DNA of 64,000 bases. Origin: Syngnathus acus. Lineage: Eukaryota; Chordata; Actinopteri; Syngnathiformes; Syngnathidae. The notes under the pieces are model-generated. The model was not told where the DNA came from. It ran no database searches and saw nothing but the letters and a program-made list of their open reading frames with translations. Position numbers and translations under genes: made by a program. Location of the stretch: assembly GCF_901709675.1 (NCBI RefSeq), contig NC_051099.1:5826001-5890000 (forward strand), in the 5' to 3' direction. This document shows positions 37,330 through 50,761 of the stretch, in pieces. The stretch's first letter is position 1, and each line of letters opens with the position of its first letter.

Positions 37330-40100
37330 GTAGGTACAAAAACAACACGGCTCGCCGCTATCCGCTATTCCGATATTTTCTTTTTGACAACGGGGCCACG
37401 TCGGCCAATCTCGCCAGAGTCCGTGATGGACGGCGTGATGGCAGCGTGCCCGATTAGCCCTAAATCACAACAGACTCAGCGGTAATCAACATAGTCCGCA
37501 AAAGTTGGCAGGCCCCAAGCCCGGTGTTGTTTATCTCCCTGCCCCTTTCTCGCTACGGAGATGGGAAGACGGCGTGCCTGCCAAGTTGGAAATAGGAGGA
37601 AGTAAATCCTCCTCCTTGGGCAGATGTGAGGTGTTTAATTTAGACAGACAGGATAGTCTCCCATGTCCGTTGCTGTTAAATAGACCCGATGGTGAGCCAG
37701 TCTTTGGCCTTTGGAAATGATGGTGTGATATCAAATATCCTGACAATGTTTACAATTGTGATTGGAGTGGTTTTGAAATTTCACTCGGCAGCGATGGCGT
37801 GCAAGCAATGGCGGGCCCAATCAAGCCACCGTTCATTTTACTCTCGACGCGCACGCCAGGAGTTTGCCGAAATAGACACTCATCATTATCATGGTCGCCA
37901 GTGGCGGCTCGCTGCCCTTTGGCCGACTTCTTCGTCAACTTTGCGGCCGGCCGTTTTCCTCCAGAATATCTCGAGAGCCGAGGGCAGAGTCCTCACAGCC
38001 AATCGGCGCAGCCAATGGAAAGGCCAGGTTAAACCAGGCTAATAATCCGCCAGCCATAAAAGCGGAAAGGAAAGGAGAGCTCTAAATATAGTCTTTCCAG
38101 TCTGGAACCAATGAAAGCCATTTTAAATCGGGGGGGGGGCACTTTCTTTCATACATGTCGAGGCTAATAAGCTCAGCATGCAAGCGTGTCTGTGTCAAGT
38201 ATGACGAAGCACTTTCACGCCCGTTTAGTTTAGTTGCCCGGTTAGCGCCGCCAAATCTCATGCCACCAATTTGCTTATTCAGACGCGTCACCAGAGCACC
38301 GCTAGCGCTGTCACGTGACGCGACGCCCTCTCCACAACAGTGTCGGGCCTCGCCGACGTGCCACGTTGAATGGCCGCTGTTGTGGCGCCATCAGCTGCAC
38401 GCAGCCTGACTCGACCTCGAAAGAAAAAAAAAAAAACACGGGACGGTTTGGAGCTCGCGGACGCATTCCTGAAGCGGTCGTCATTCCCGGCGAAAACATC
38501 ACGTGGCGTTTATTTCCGTCGTAGCAAATAAACAGCAAATATTCTCCTTCTCTGCAAATCATGGAAAATAATTCAACGAGTCCAAGAATATCTGAAGTGA
38601 ATCTCTGCCCCTAAACTGGGACTTTTGTAAGCAAACATTCTCCCAGGCGGTGGAGGCGGCTTTCATCCTCCAAAGCAAAATAAAGCCCCGCTGCTGTCAT
38701 ATTTCCAACTCCAAGCATATTTACTCTCTGTCTTGTTTATGAGCGCGCGCTTTGGCTGTTATGCAATATATGCAGCCAGGGCTAATTTTAGCAGCTTTTT
38801 TTTTTTTTTCTCTTTTTCTGGGACTGTCAACCAGCAAACCGTGGGGAGGGTGGATGTTTTGGTGGCTGGATGCTTTCACTCTGCGCTCGTCTGAAGCGAA
38901 CATGCGTCGGGGAACTCTGTTGATTACAGTCACCGGAGTGGCTTCGAGCAACGCTGTAAATCAAACAAATAATATAGCGACAAAATAAAGTGGTTCGTGA
39001 AGTTTGGTTGGCATGTCTGTTATGAGTAGACCTACAAAAAAAAGTCTTGAACAAATGCCACCAAAAAAAAAAAAAACTGCCATTTTGGTTTGAAATGGCC
39101 ATTTTGGGGTCAAAGTTCAATGGTGTTTTGAACATTTAGCACTTAGCATTGACTCCATCTGTTACTATAAGATGCCATTGCCTAAAAAGATCACAAGCTC
39201 GTGTGTGTGTGTTGAAGTAACAAGTAGACTCGCTTTGTTGAAGATTGCAGCTTTCACTGGCGCGACTTGTAATTTGCATGGAAATGCGCCGCCGCGAGTG
39301 AGCGAAAGAAGGCCGCGTCACAAAATGAGCAGTTACTCGACACGGCGGCGGGCAACCGCCACTCCCGTGCAACCGCGAGTCGGCGGCCTCGACAGGCCTT
39401 TGTCGCTCAAGACCCTTCGTACATGAATCATCTACTCCGGCGATGACGGCAAAGAATGGGAGAAGGGGGGGGAGGGGGGTCCCGCTTCATCGCCTCTCGA
39501 TTTATTTATTTATTTTTTTGTCTCCCGCCCCGTCCTTTTTAAGCCTCGTAATACGGGTGGAAAATATGCAAAGCGCCTCGCGGGCAACGGCAGTGGGAGC
39601 GCAGCGTGATTCCAGAGTAAACACTTTCTTTTCTCAAGCCAGGAATAGTTTGGCTGCACTGAGGCGGCAGGGAGAGATGAAGGAGAACATGCGGCGAGGA
39701 GCTGCAACAACCAGGTCCCGAGCGACCATCCCATAAGCGCCGGCCGCTCGCGTCTTGTCAAGCCGATGCGGCCGACGGCAAAGTCGCGGGCGGGCGTCAA
39801 AAGTGCCTCCCGTCACACCGGCCTGGCATCTGCTTAGCATCGACTTAATTGTGATGTTATTAAGTTGTCAGGGAGCATTAGGCTTGCCTTGCGCAAAGCA
39901 AACACACACACACAAGGAGACTTCGGACATTGTCGTTAGACATTTAGTTTGCTCCTTTAACGCACGTCACAAAGAATCCAAATGACTATTATTATTTATT
40001 TAGATTTTAATCTCTGCAGCCCTGACAATCACACACAAAAAAATTAAAATGCACGCTAGTCATGCATTGCGCAATAGAAATGAACCAAATGACTAGAATT

Positions 40101-40173
40101 CAGGGGTGAGTTGCCACATAAAATGATGTGACGGGCCGGATCTGGCCCCCAGGCCTTGAGTTTGACACCTGTG
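40101..40173. mobile_element. hAT-type miniature element, internally deleted copy 3
   Basis: Keeps the eight left-terminal bases CAGGGGTG, then jumps into the right-end hairpin region and finishes GAGTTTGACACCTGTG like the full copies at 9547 and 19297. Flanking octamers CTAGAATT (40093-40100) and CTATAATT (40174-40181) match at 7 of 8 positions, consistent with a target duplication. At 73 bp it is nearly terminus-only. Confidence 0.85.
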
Positions 40174-41869
40174 CTATAATTGATCCTGTCAAAAACAAAG
40201 TCTTGTTTTCACTTCATTTGGAATGTTTTTTTTTCCCCTCCTTCACCTGTTTTTTTCTTCTGTTCATCCTACCCTTCTTGACTTGGGAAATAATCAGAGT
40301 GGGCTGAGACTCCATCGCACGCCGCTAAATGAAATCAAGTGGTGCTACCTTGACTACAGTCACTTCTCTCGCGACGAGACGCCTCCTCTTTCCTGCGCAA
40401 ACAAATTTTCCCCCCGATAAGATCTAAATGAGTTTTTCCAAGGCGGAGGAAAAGCGCTGATTGATGCCACGTGGAACCGAGAGATGCGCGTAAACCAGAA
40501 ATTATGCGTAAATGAGAGTTGCCATCGAGGGCTTTCCTTGAGAAACGAACTGAGCGGCACAGGCCCATTGAGGCTGGCGGCACCGCCGTGCCAAAGCTTG
40601 TCCGGGAGGGAGTCGCTATTCTTATAAGTGGGTGGGATCCGCTAACAAATTGGGATGGGACGGCGGCGGCGGCACACAGCCAGAAAGAGCAATAAAAGCG
40701 TGGGGCCCGGGCGGCCAAGGGGATTATGGCCTCCCGACGGCAGCTATAAAATGGAAGTCAGCAGGACACGGCGCAAATCTGGCCGGCCAATATCCTCAGC
40801 GGCCCCCACCTCATCAGCATTTGCATCTTGTTTTGGACAAAAGCGACATCCAAATAGTTTTCTTTGTAAATACGTGTGAATGTAGCGAGACGGCACGGCA
40901 CGACGACACTTTCGCCCCGTTATTCCAAGTAAATCTGGTAATTACGTCGGCAGTTGTTCGTCGACGTCTTAAGAGTGTTAAAATATCAACGGGCCTTTTT
41001 TTTCCCTCCCATTTACAGTGCAAATACTAGCCTTTCGATTAGCGCGCTGACAATAGCAGCTAGTCTTTGAGTCTTTATTATTCCTGAATTGTGAAGCAAG
41101 ATTAGCGGGATTGCATCCAACCTCTCACCCCAAACAAAAGAAGCCTCGCGTCCGGTTGCCTAGTTACACCGTGCAGCTTTCGCTCATTTACTTCCAATAG
41201 CCTCGATAGTGATGCTGTGACGCCGTGCGTTCCCGGTGACGTCCGTCCAAACTTCCGAACCGTTCTTGGGTATGTCGTGCTGAGGGACATTTAGTTGAGC
41301 CTCCTCCTCTTTGGTTATTTGCTAGCGGTGGCAAAAGGTCAGCAGGCGTGTTTGCTCAGGTGCGTTGCGAGGAGGGAATCTCCAGGTCACCTGATTAGAT
41401 GACATTCTTGCTCCACACTGCTCTTTGGTGTCTTTGGGATGCCACCTGGACCGCTTTCATCGCCGGCCGCTCTCGTTCCTTCTCGTTTTACTAAACGTGG
41501 AGGCGTCCAAAATCTTACCTTGTGTAGGTACTATTTTAGTGGGGGTTTTTTTTGGTTTGTTTTGGGCATATCTTTCTTTTTTTCTATTTTTATTCTCTTG
41601 TCCGCAGTAAAGAGGCAGCAAATTCATCGGTGCCCCAAAATGGAACCCTGTGGAACACCATACCAGAGTTGAGCCAGCATGGGAGCCTAGTTTTATCAAA
41701 AGAATTATTTCCATATGAAATAGTGTCGTTTTTGAGATCAAACTAAATCGCATTCAAATATTTTTCTCGGTGAGTCTGTTATATCCAGTGGTAGCCTCCA
41801 TACCCTCGCTGCTAATTGTGGGCTCATCAAAGCAATTACAAGGGACATTTACAAGTGGCGTGCTAAATA

Positions 41870-42200
41870 TTTATCTTTATTAGAGATGATAAGATGTTGC
41901 GTGGGCGTTCATTAATAATTAATGCCCGTCTATTTGGGCGGCCATGTCTTATCTGACTCCAGAGGCCGAGTGTTCGCAGTCACACTTGATTTGGAGTTAA
42001 ACATTGTCAAAGGACCAAACGATCGCCTTTGCGTCGTCGGGGTGCGCGCGCGTGTGCGTGTTCACGCTGCTACGACATTGTGTGGGCGGCCATCGTCGTA
42101 ACGCGCTGACCTTCATTTGTAATCGCTGCGCTCTAATGTGAAAATTGTCTCTCAGAAATTAATTTAGCATTTAATTATGTATGCGTACGCATATGCTAGT
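41870..42200. promoter_or_regulatory. candidate intronic regulatory cluster
   Basis: Contains GATGATAAGAT and CTTATCT (GATA-factor sites), an inverted pair CATTAAT/ATTAATG with a one-base spacer at 41910-41924 (paired homeodomain type), TTTAATTA, and the perfect 14-bp palindrome TATGCGTACGCATA at 42180-42193. Motif content only; no test of conservation or chromatin is possible here. Confidence 0.3.
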
Positions 42201-45200
42201 GCCGAGAGCGCGCGAGGTCACCAGCCAGATGTTCGCCGCTTCGCAAATGTGCGGGCTGACCTTGAGCAACTGGGGAAACAAAAGCATGGGTCGCCTAATG
42301 CGTCTTTGAGTTGACATCATTAACGGTTTAAGTTGAAGGAATTTAAAGATGAAGGCAAGTTTTGCAAAGACTAGAAAGCATTTCTTCTTGGGCGCTGCAA
42401 AGGTGCTATTTTCTTGAAAACATTGAAGTTAATTCATTTGGATTTGGAAATTTCCAAATTATTTATAGTAAAATAACTCAAGTTGCCATATACACCTACC
42501 AGGCTGCTGGCCAAAAAAAAAAACATTTCCAGGCGTGGAATGTTTAGGGGTGGATGCCCCTACCCACCCGTCCGTAAGTATCCTCTTACAGTCCCGGCCG
42601 GCCGGCTCTGATTGATTTGGGGTGAGGGAGGAGCCTTTCTGGGGCTTTAGAGGTCAGGGGTCAGCTCTTCTGCAAATCTGCTTCCTATTGTACAGTGGAA
42701 ACACCAGGAGACCAGTGTCACATCACCCCCTACTCACCCCGCACCTCCCTGCCTCCCCTCCCTCCCTCTCGCCCTCTGCCTGGGAAAATAGAGGAGGCGT
42801 CAATTAAAACTATTCTCTGGTTGGCTTCACTTCTCTCCGTCTTCTCAAGCCGCTCTTTAAAGCGCAAATTCTTTGGGTTGCAATGCAAAGCGCTCAAAAG
42901 CGTTTGTTAGGGTTTCTCCTTTCGGAATCAAACTAATGCTAATGGAGCATGTGCGCCGCTGTGGAAACGCTTTTTAATGAATAGCTTAAGTAAGCAATTA
43001 GGGCCACACAATATCAGTGGAATACCTAACTCGTGGCAATTAGCGCCTTTAATAGATGGCCGCACATCAACAAGTTTTTGTCCAAAAATGCCCTGTTCTC
43101 ACTCAATACCAATTTTCATCAATGCAAACAAATACGTCCGTATTGGGCCAAAGCAGCAGGCGGCGCTCTAACCGCAAAGCCGAAAGAAAGCGTCACAAGC
43201 ACATTTTAGCTTAAAAACCAAGCTCAAATAAACTCTCTCAAAACCCCTCTTCGAAATTTACACAATTCATGTTCTACTTTTGCTCTATAAATTTCAAATT
43301 AAACCAATGTCGGATCGTTTTAGAAAATATATAGATTAATAAATGTAATAGAAATTTCTTTAATTTAACAAAATGCAAAACAGTCATTTTAATAGAAAAA
43401 ATAAATCATGTTTGTGAGGTTTAGATGAGAAAACATTTTTGATTGAAGGTCTCGTTGAGGCAAAGCATCACTCCACCGACCGTTCAGCTCTTTGAAATGT
43501 GCTCTTTGCAAAAGCTTTGAAACGCAGGGATAACCTTGCAATTTGGAAAATGTGGCCGGTCCTTGGCCCTCGGGGGCCCAAAGCCTTTGTGGTCACAGGG
43601 CCGGGATTACACTTTAACCTCCATCACCGCCAGCCTGCAGCCACCCGCCCCCCCCCCCGCCCCTGAGGTCAGGTGAAAGGCCAGGAATCCTAAACACGCT
43701 GCTGAAGAAGAGGAAGAAGAAGAGAGAAAGTCTGTTTTTAAAATGGCTGCGTTTCATTTGGACGCCGCTTTGGGGCTTTTGTGCTTTATTGATTAGCATC
43801 GGGGGGGGGCTCCTACCTACTTAATGTACGACTTAAGAAAGAAGCTCCCAAATTGCTTTTATTTGGTTGACATTGTTTTATATGATCACAATGAAGTTTC
43901 ATTAAAGCAGTAAGTCCTGCAGACTTGATTCTATAAAGCTTTATCCATTGCAGGCATACGTAATTTAAAGATTTTTTTTTTATCTTCTTCAAAACAATGA
44001 ATTGAGGCATCGCTAAAAATGTATTTATTTATGTTTTTCACGCTTGACTGGGGTTGTACTGTTCCACATTGTAATTTACTTCTCGGGCCATCAGTTAAGC
44101 AACTGTCTGTCTGTTTGCGTTGCGCTGTCGTAAAGAGCTAACTTATTTCTAAAGGACTTTTTCTACGCCCATAAAAAAGTCAACCATTCTTTTGCTTGTA
44201 ATCTTCAGGGCAAATGTTAGAATTTTCAGATAAGGCCAACACGCTAGTAAAAACACAAGGACCCCTTTGACAAGGACCTGTCAGGCGCTATAAATCTTTG
44301 CTACTGCTAAGGGGGGGAAAAATTAGTAAGTTGCAAACTTTAGCTATTGAGTTAGCATTGCTAAATGGGCTAGTTTGTTAGCTAGTACACTCGAGCAACA
44401 TTTGATGATACTTGGAGCTTAATTCCAAACATTTTATGATGCCCAAAATAAAAATAGTAGCTATGTCTTATACTAGGTTTAAACAACGCTAGGCCTCCCT
44501 ACATGCTAATGTCTGCATCTGGAGAATGGTTTTATTTTTACCACCGATTGTTTCTTTGCCAGGTGTACATAAGCAATGGTCGCGGCGGCCGCCCGAGAAA
44601 AAGCCGATTTATTGCGTCTCGTCTGGGTCGTGGAGCTAGCGGTCCCTCACTCCCACGCTAAGCTATAATTTGCCAAGCTACGTCCCCGGAGAAATATGGC
44701 CCCGAGACAGAGAAAGGCTTTGAGGAACTCGCAGTCAGTTACTTGGAGTTTTCAGATGTAGTTTGTTTTTTTATGTATTTATTTGTACTACAGATGAGTG
44801 ACAATTGATTGAATTTATTAAGAATGAAAACAAAAGTACTGTACTAGCTGCCCATGTTGGATGTGTGCCTTAAAGGGGCGTGGCCTAATGAGTAGCATCT
44901 TAATCTGGACCAGGCTTGTGTCTGTGTGGGCGCTTAGCAATGAGTTTTTTTTGTTTGTTTTTTTAAGGTGCTGCTATATATCCTGGCATTCCTTCCTGGT
45001 GCTATTCCCATACTGGAATGTGCATTTAAAAAAATAAAAAAAAATGTCACCCCCAAGCCCTTTTGCCTCAAACACCTGACCCTCTAAACTACTTTCTAAT
45101 CTCCATTCTCAGCCATTAAGCGCGTGCGAGGCGGCCAACATTGTTTCTGTTATAGCATATAAGAGGCTTTTTTTCTTCCCCCACTGCTTTCCCCCCCCCT

Positions 45201-48200
45201 TTCCCTGTCCTCCCCTCCCATGTGAACTGCCTGTCAACTCCTGCTCAAGAGGTCATGTGAGGACTCCCGTCTCCGCGGTGCCCCCAGCTGGTCGGAGGCA
45301 GCACTGTCACACAGCTGTGTATCACATGCTCCCCACCCCATCCCCAGATGTGTGTGTTTGTGGGTGGGTGTGTGTCGCGGCGCCGCTCGCTCTTTACTCA
45401 GAGTTGACTTTATGGGCTCGTTGAGCGCGGATGGGCACTATCGTGGCCGTTATATGATTATCTGGCGCTAATCCACGTGGTTGGAAGAGTCCTGCAGGAG
45501 CAATTGAGCGCAGTCTTATCTGCATTTTTTGCCAATTTTTCGGGCCGGCGAGCTTAAACGTGACTGGCTTTATTTGAACTCATCATTTAGGCTGGATTTA
45601 AAGTGCAGGGCCAAGTGCATCCATTCCAATTTGAGCTTTTTCCACGTCGCTTTCCAATGACTCATAAGAGCTACACCTTTTTTCTGCCCAAACGATTGGA
45701 CATTCTACAAGTGACGATTTGCAATATGACCGCATTTTCTTTTTTTTTTCCCCATTCATATTTATTCATTCATTTTTATATTTGACATCTGTTAGTGAGC
45801 ATTTCCTCTTTTTGATTTCCTAAAGCCTATTTTGATGGACACGCCGGTGAGGTCGATAATAATAAATGAAAAGCGTTTTTTTTTTTTTCTTCTTCTTCTT
45901 CTTTTTCCTGGAGCCGCACAGTCGTCCACCATTTTGGCTCCAAGGTCACAGCTGGCTGATCCGGGCTTTATTGCCTCCATTGAGCAGCCGCTAATGAAAC
46001 GGCCTTTAAGGCTAATGTTGTTGACTGCAAACGTACGTAAACACCACACATCATCGAATGTGGGCTTTTATGGAGGCGCCGGATGCACCTGAATGCCTCT
46101 TTCATAACTCTGAGATCACGTTTCATCCCGCGCTGACTTTTTTTTTTTTTTATGACTCATCGAGCAGATGTTACGCAGGGATGAAAAGACTTTGGATGCT
46201 CATTGCTCTGTCTTCATTAGCCGAAAGAGGTCTGAAGAGAATATGGCTCGCATTTCCCTTTGCATACTGAGCGCTGTTCCTGATATTTTGAATCCTCAAT
46301 TGGGCCACATGCATCAAAATCAATGTTAATCCAGATTACGACTCTTTTTCCTCATGAATCACTTTGTCTTCAATGTTCCTTGTGGTTTCCTCTCGTAAGG
46401 CGACTTGAGAAGCATCGCGTGGCCTTTTGTAGCTGATCTTATTTTTTTTTGATTACTTTGAAAGTACACTCGGATGGCTCCTCCTTCTGCTGTCTTTAAC
46501 AGCCCTCATCCTTTTTTTGTTCCCAAGACCCCCAACAGCCCCCCCCCCCCCATCCATTGAAGGAACAAAAAAAAAAACAAGCACCCATCCTGTCCGGCGT
46601 GTCAGTGTCGGACAGTACAGCGAGCGAGGTGCTAAAAGCCTTTTGTCCACCAGGAAAGACTAAGTCAGCGGCTTCAGTGATTTGGGGGGGGGGGTCAGGG
46701 CTCATTTTCTATGTGTGTGTGTGTGTACAGGTCGAAGGAGCAAAGAGCCCGTGACTAATGTGAGTTGCGCCCCACACTCACCATACACCCCTGTTTTTTT
46801 TTTTTTTCCTTTTTACACTGTCCAGATGGCCAGTGAGGAGAATCAATGCTAGGAAGGCCAGGACAGATTTAGGATTTCTTTACAGGGCGTCAGGGTGAAG
46901 GTGGAGGTTATCCTTGGTCGATGGCTGCCGCTCACTAAGCTTTAGATTTATATATACAAAGCAATGAATAGAAAAGGGTAGGAATCGTGAAAAGGGACAC
47001 ACACGCTGGCCCCTCGACTCATTACTGGTGACAGAGTGTATTATTGAAACCTTGACTTTTATTTTTTAAAACCACGCTCAAATGGTAAATGACATTATTG
47101 GCAGATTCCAACAAGTCCAGAGCCAGCAACCTCACCCCGTCTTATTTGTGTACAAGCCATTAAAAAGTCAATTTGCTGTAATCTGTTACCTTAAATGTGC
47201 ACTCAGTGGCCGTAGCACTCAGCGTGGGTTCTCAAGCGTCAAATACAGAAAATATGAGCGTTATGTTTGATTTCGTTTTTTTTTATCTTGAAATATGCCG
47301 CTCTTGTAAGTCATTAGATTGCGGGCAGTGGGCGGCTTTTTGATGAATAAAAGATAAGAAACGGCGGCGCAGGAAACAAACAAAACGTGCGTGGCGGCAA
47401 ATTTGCGTCGGAGCCAAGTCCAGACAGAGAGGCCTCTCTGTTCCCCCGCTCGCTATGAATCTGCCCTATCTCATTCCCCGCCGCTAATTCCAATTTAATT
47501 GCCAGTAGCCCGAAGCCTCCTCAATAGGAGTAACAAATGGTTTGATTCTGTAGACTTCATCAGAGCGCATTTTAAATGCGACACAGTAACCTGGCGCGAA
47601 TGCCAATGAAGCCTGGCGAGGAGCTCCTCTGTTTACTAATTATCCTTTTTCTTACTCCCAGCCACACTGCACAAGTTGTCTGATTAAATCGGATTTGTGG
47701 GGATTGGAAGGTGTGGAGGGGGGGAAGAGAGGAGATGGGGGTGTGGGGGTGTTACAGCGGCGATGTTGGCCGGCGGCTGGCTTGATGGGATGGATTGGAC
47801 AACGAGCGCGCTCCGTCTTTGTAAATGATCTGCGATTGGGCGGCGAGAGTCCAGGGCGGCCATGTCGCAGTGAATCATGTTAAAAGACCTCCGCCGCTCA
47901 CGCTGACGTTAATTCCTAGCATGCATCCTTTATGATCTTTACAGTCTGCGTCGCGGCAGTGGGACACACACAAACACCGGCCACAATTTATACCCACTGC
48001 AGTACAGCATGGCTCCAAGGCGGGAATGTATTTAACTGCAGCTGTGTGCCATTAACATATATGTACCTATGTAATTCACAATGGACATTGTAAACGTTGG
48101 ACCGCCGCGACCGAACTTGACCATCGGGAACAAATGACAGTCGACAATTCAAATCGCTGCGACGGGAAAATTGCTAGCTAGCGCCCACGCCGCCTTTGCT

Positions 48201-50596
48201 TACTTTTCACCGACCCAGAAAAACACGGATTGTCACGCAAGAAGCGATTTCCCTTTCCCTGACAATTCAAAGGAAAGGCCAGAGATAAAGAATGATCCCT
48301 GGGTAATGTGTATTTTATCAACAGAGAGTCTCCACGCTTGGCTTTTTAGTCACAGTACAGAAAAATGGTGCCAAAGACCAAATTTGATTGTGAAATGACG
48401 GAAGCGCTGGCCATGTGCCCACTTTTCTATAAGAAGGCAAGGCTCCAGTCAGATGGCGTGACCGCGCAAATAAAAAAGACGAGCTGTCAAGCCAATGGCC
48501 GGTGGAGCCGCCATATGGCCGTGATGACATTATCTGCGGGTAATTAATATGGCATCTCGCCTGGCATCTGGCGACATTAATCTCGATGTGCGTCTTCCGG
48601 CGTCGGCACTCAATCCGAGCATCGGCGCTCAATCCGACCGCCCTCGCCTTTCCCCAACCAACGCCCGACGTTGAGTTATCGCCAGCTGACGAAAAGCGCC
48701 ACACTTTTCTTGGATTTCCCGCGCGAATGGCTGCAGAGACTCACCCGAGCGATTGTGTTGAAATTGTGTTGTATATAAAACATGCAGGGGACTGTGTGTG
48801 CGTGTGTGTGTGTGTGTGTGTTTATTGTTGTTTACAATGCTACTTAGCGGGGATTACGGCTTTTTCTTTAAGTAGCTGTTAAACACAGATCACATTTACT
48901 TCAGCAATAAAATGTCCAATTAGATTGCTTTTCACTAATTTATGCTGCACGCTGTCCACATTCCAGCTTATTTAAAAGTAATCATGTCTTATACTGCCCG
49001 TGATTAGCATACAATTAATTGCTGCATTTGGAAATGCATTTTTTTGCCGCCATTTATCTTGCCGTTATCTATAAACCGCGCGGCGTCATACTGAGAGCGA
49101 CTTTGAATATTTGGATCCACTCAAGTAATAAGTCATTAGGAAAGTAGTACTATTACAACTATTTGGAAGTGAAAAAGGTTTTCATCAAAAATGTCAATTG
49201 TTTGCCCAAAATCAAGCTGCTTGTACAGTGCATTCATAAGTAATGACGTAATAGATGATCCATCCATACGTGTCGGTCGGGTCCTATCAAAGTGCAGCGT
49301 CGTATCGATCACTATTGATGAGCGAGCCGAGCGGTCACTCAGGCCCGTGCTAATGACCTGTGATTGAACACCTTGTGCTGAGGTCCCGCAACTGGCCGCC
49401 TCATTAACTTTGGCAGCTCTCCGGTTCGACTGGCTGCATTGCGGCTCCGACCGAACCGCAGAACGCCGCCGGACGGCTGTCTGTGCTTCATGTTAATGGT
49501 GGATTGAAAAGCATAAAGGGTGAGCTCCTGTTCATTATTTGAGGTTTTTTTGCCACAGCTAAAGCAAGAAAAATAGTGATGTGCAGCAATAATATCATGT
49601 AATAATATATATAATGTCTAAATACCATCTTTTGACAAGTGGGGCCACATGGAACATATTACGTAATGTTTTTGACTTGACTTCCCCTTTAATCAGACAG
49701 CGAGGTCATACGTTTCATATTTTAGCGCCGCTAGCCGGTCGCTGTTAGCCGGTCCGCCCGCTGTCACCTCCCATTGGGGAGTATTCCTCTCCATTACCGC
49801 CCCCCCCCACTTAAATAACAGCAGCCCTGCCACTCCGCTCAGCGCCATTAAGGATGCGCCGGCACCGCCATGGCCAGGCAGGGGCCTGCCCGGGCTTCTT
49901 TATAAATAGATGTGCGAGACAGAGCGAGAGGCTGGTTAGGGGAGCTAAATTATTCCAAAACAGCCAAACAGGACTGAGGCGAAAACACACACAGACACAC
50001 ACACACAGCAGCAAGCGCCACCTTCAGTGCTTCTTCTCAGGTGTCATTCAGGCTGACTCAATTTTACACTGTAATGGACCTTCTGGGTCAACTACTTTTC
50101 TCCCGCCTTTTCTTCTTTTATCTCTTCACAGCTCTCTTCATCCATCAGAGGCACACACACCCTCGCAGCGTCGCCGGCAGTATAGTCTGTAGTACTTAAT
50201 TTTCTCTAATCAAGGTGTGCATTGCAGTTGCGCCAACTCTTCTTTACGCCGATGTGTTTCAAGCCAAAATGGTTTGAGGGTTTTTTAAAACCTCGCAGTT
50301 GTGCAAGAGCGACTTTACGCTATTGTAAACTCGCATCTGATAATCCTATAATGAACGTGCAACCTTTTTTTTTTTTTGATGACGCCCATAAAAGGAAAAT
50401 CAATGTCATAAAAGTCTTGTTTATGAGACGTTTTCCTGCACAAGTGATCAGAGTATTTTAATTGCGGTGATTTTGTTCTCGGTGCAGTGTGTTGATATCC
50501 AGCAGCGGAATGTCGGCCATATTTGTTGAGGTACATCCGCCATGTTTTTGGTTCATGTTACGTTTTAGCCGGCATATTTGGGAAGACTGTTTATTA

Positions 50597-50761
50597 TAGC
50601 TAATGTTTATTAATGCATGTTAGCATCAAGCTAGCTAACTTTGGTATCACAAAATCTTACCAAAGTCATTCAAAACCTTACCAAAATCTTCATTAGCGCT
50701 AGCTAATGTGTGTTAACGCATGTTAGCATAAAGCTAGCTAACTTTGGTATCACAAAATCTT
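50597..50761 (+). repeat. two 62-bp direct repeats, 103-bp period
   Basis: Segments 50597-50658 and 50700-50761 match at 58 of 62 positions (shared core AGCTAGCTAACTTTGGTATC). They sit about 0.8 kb upstream of the ZF4-ZF5 exon. Local tandem duplication; no terminal features of a transposon were seen. Confidence 0.9.
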
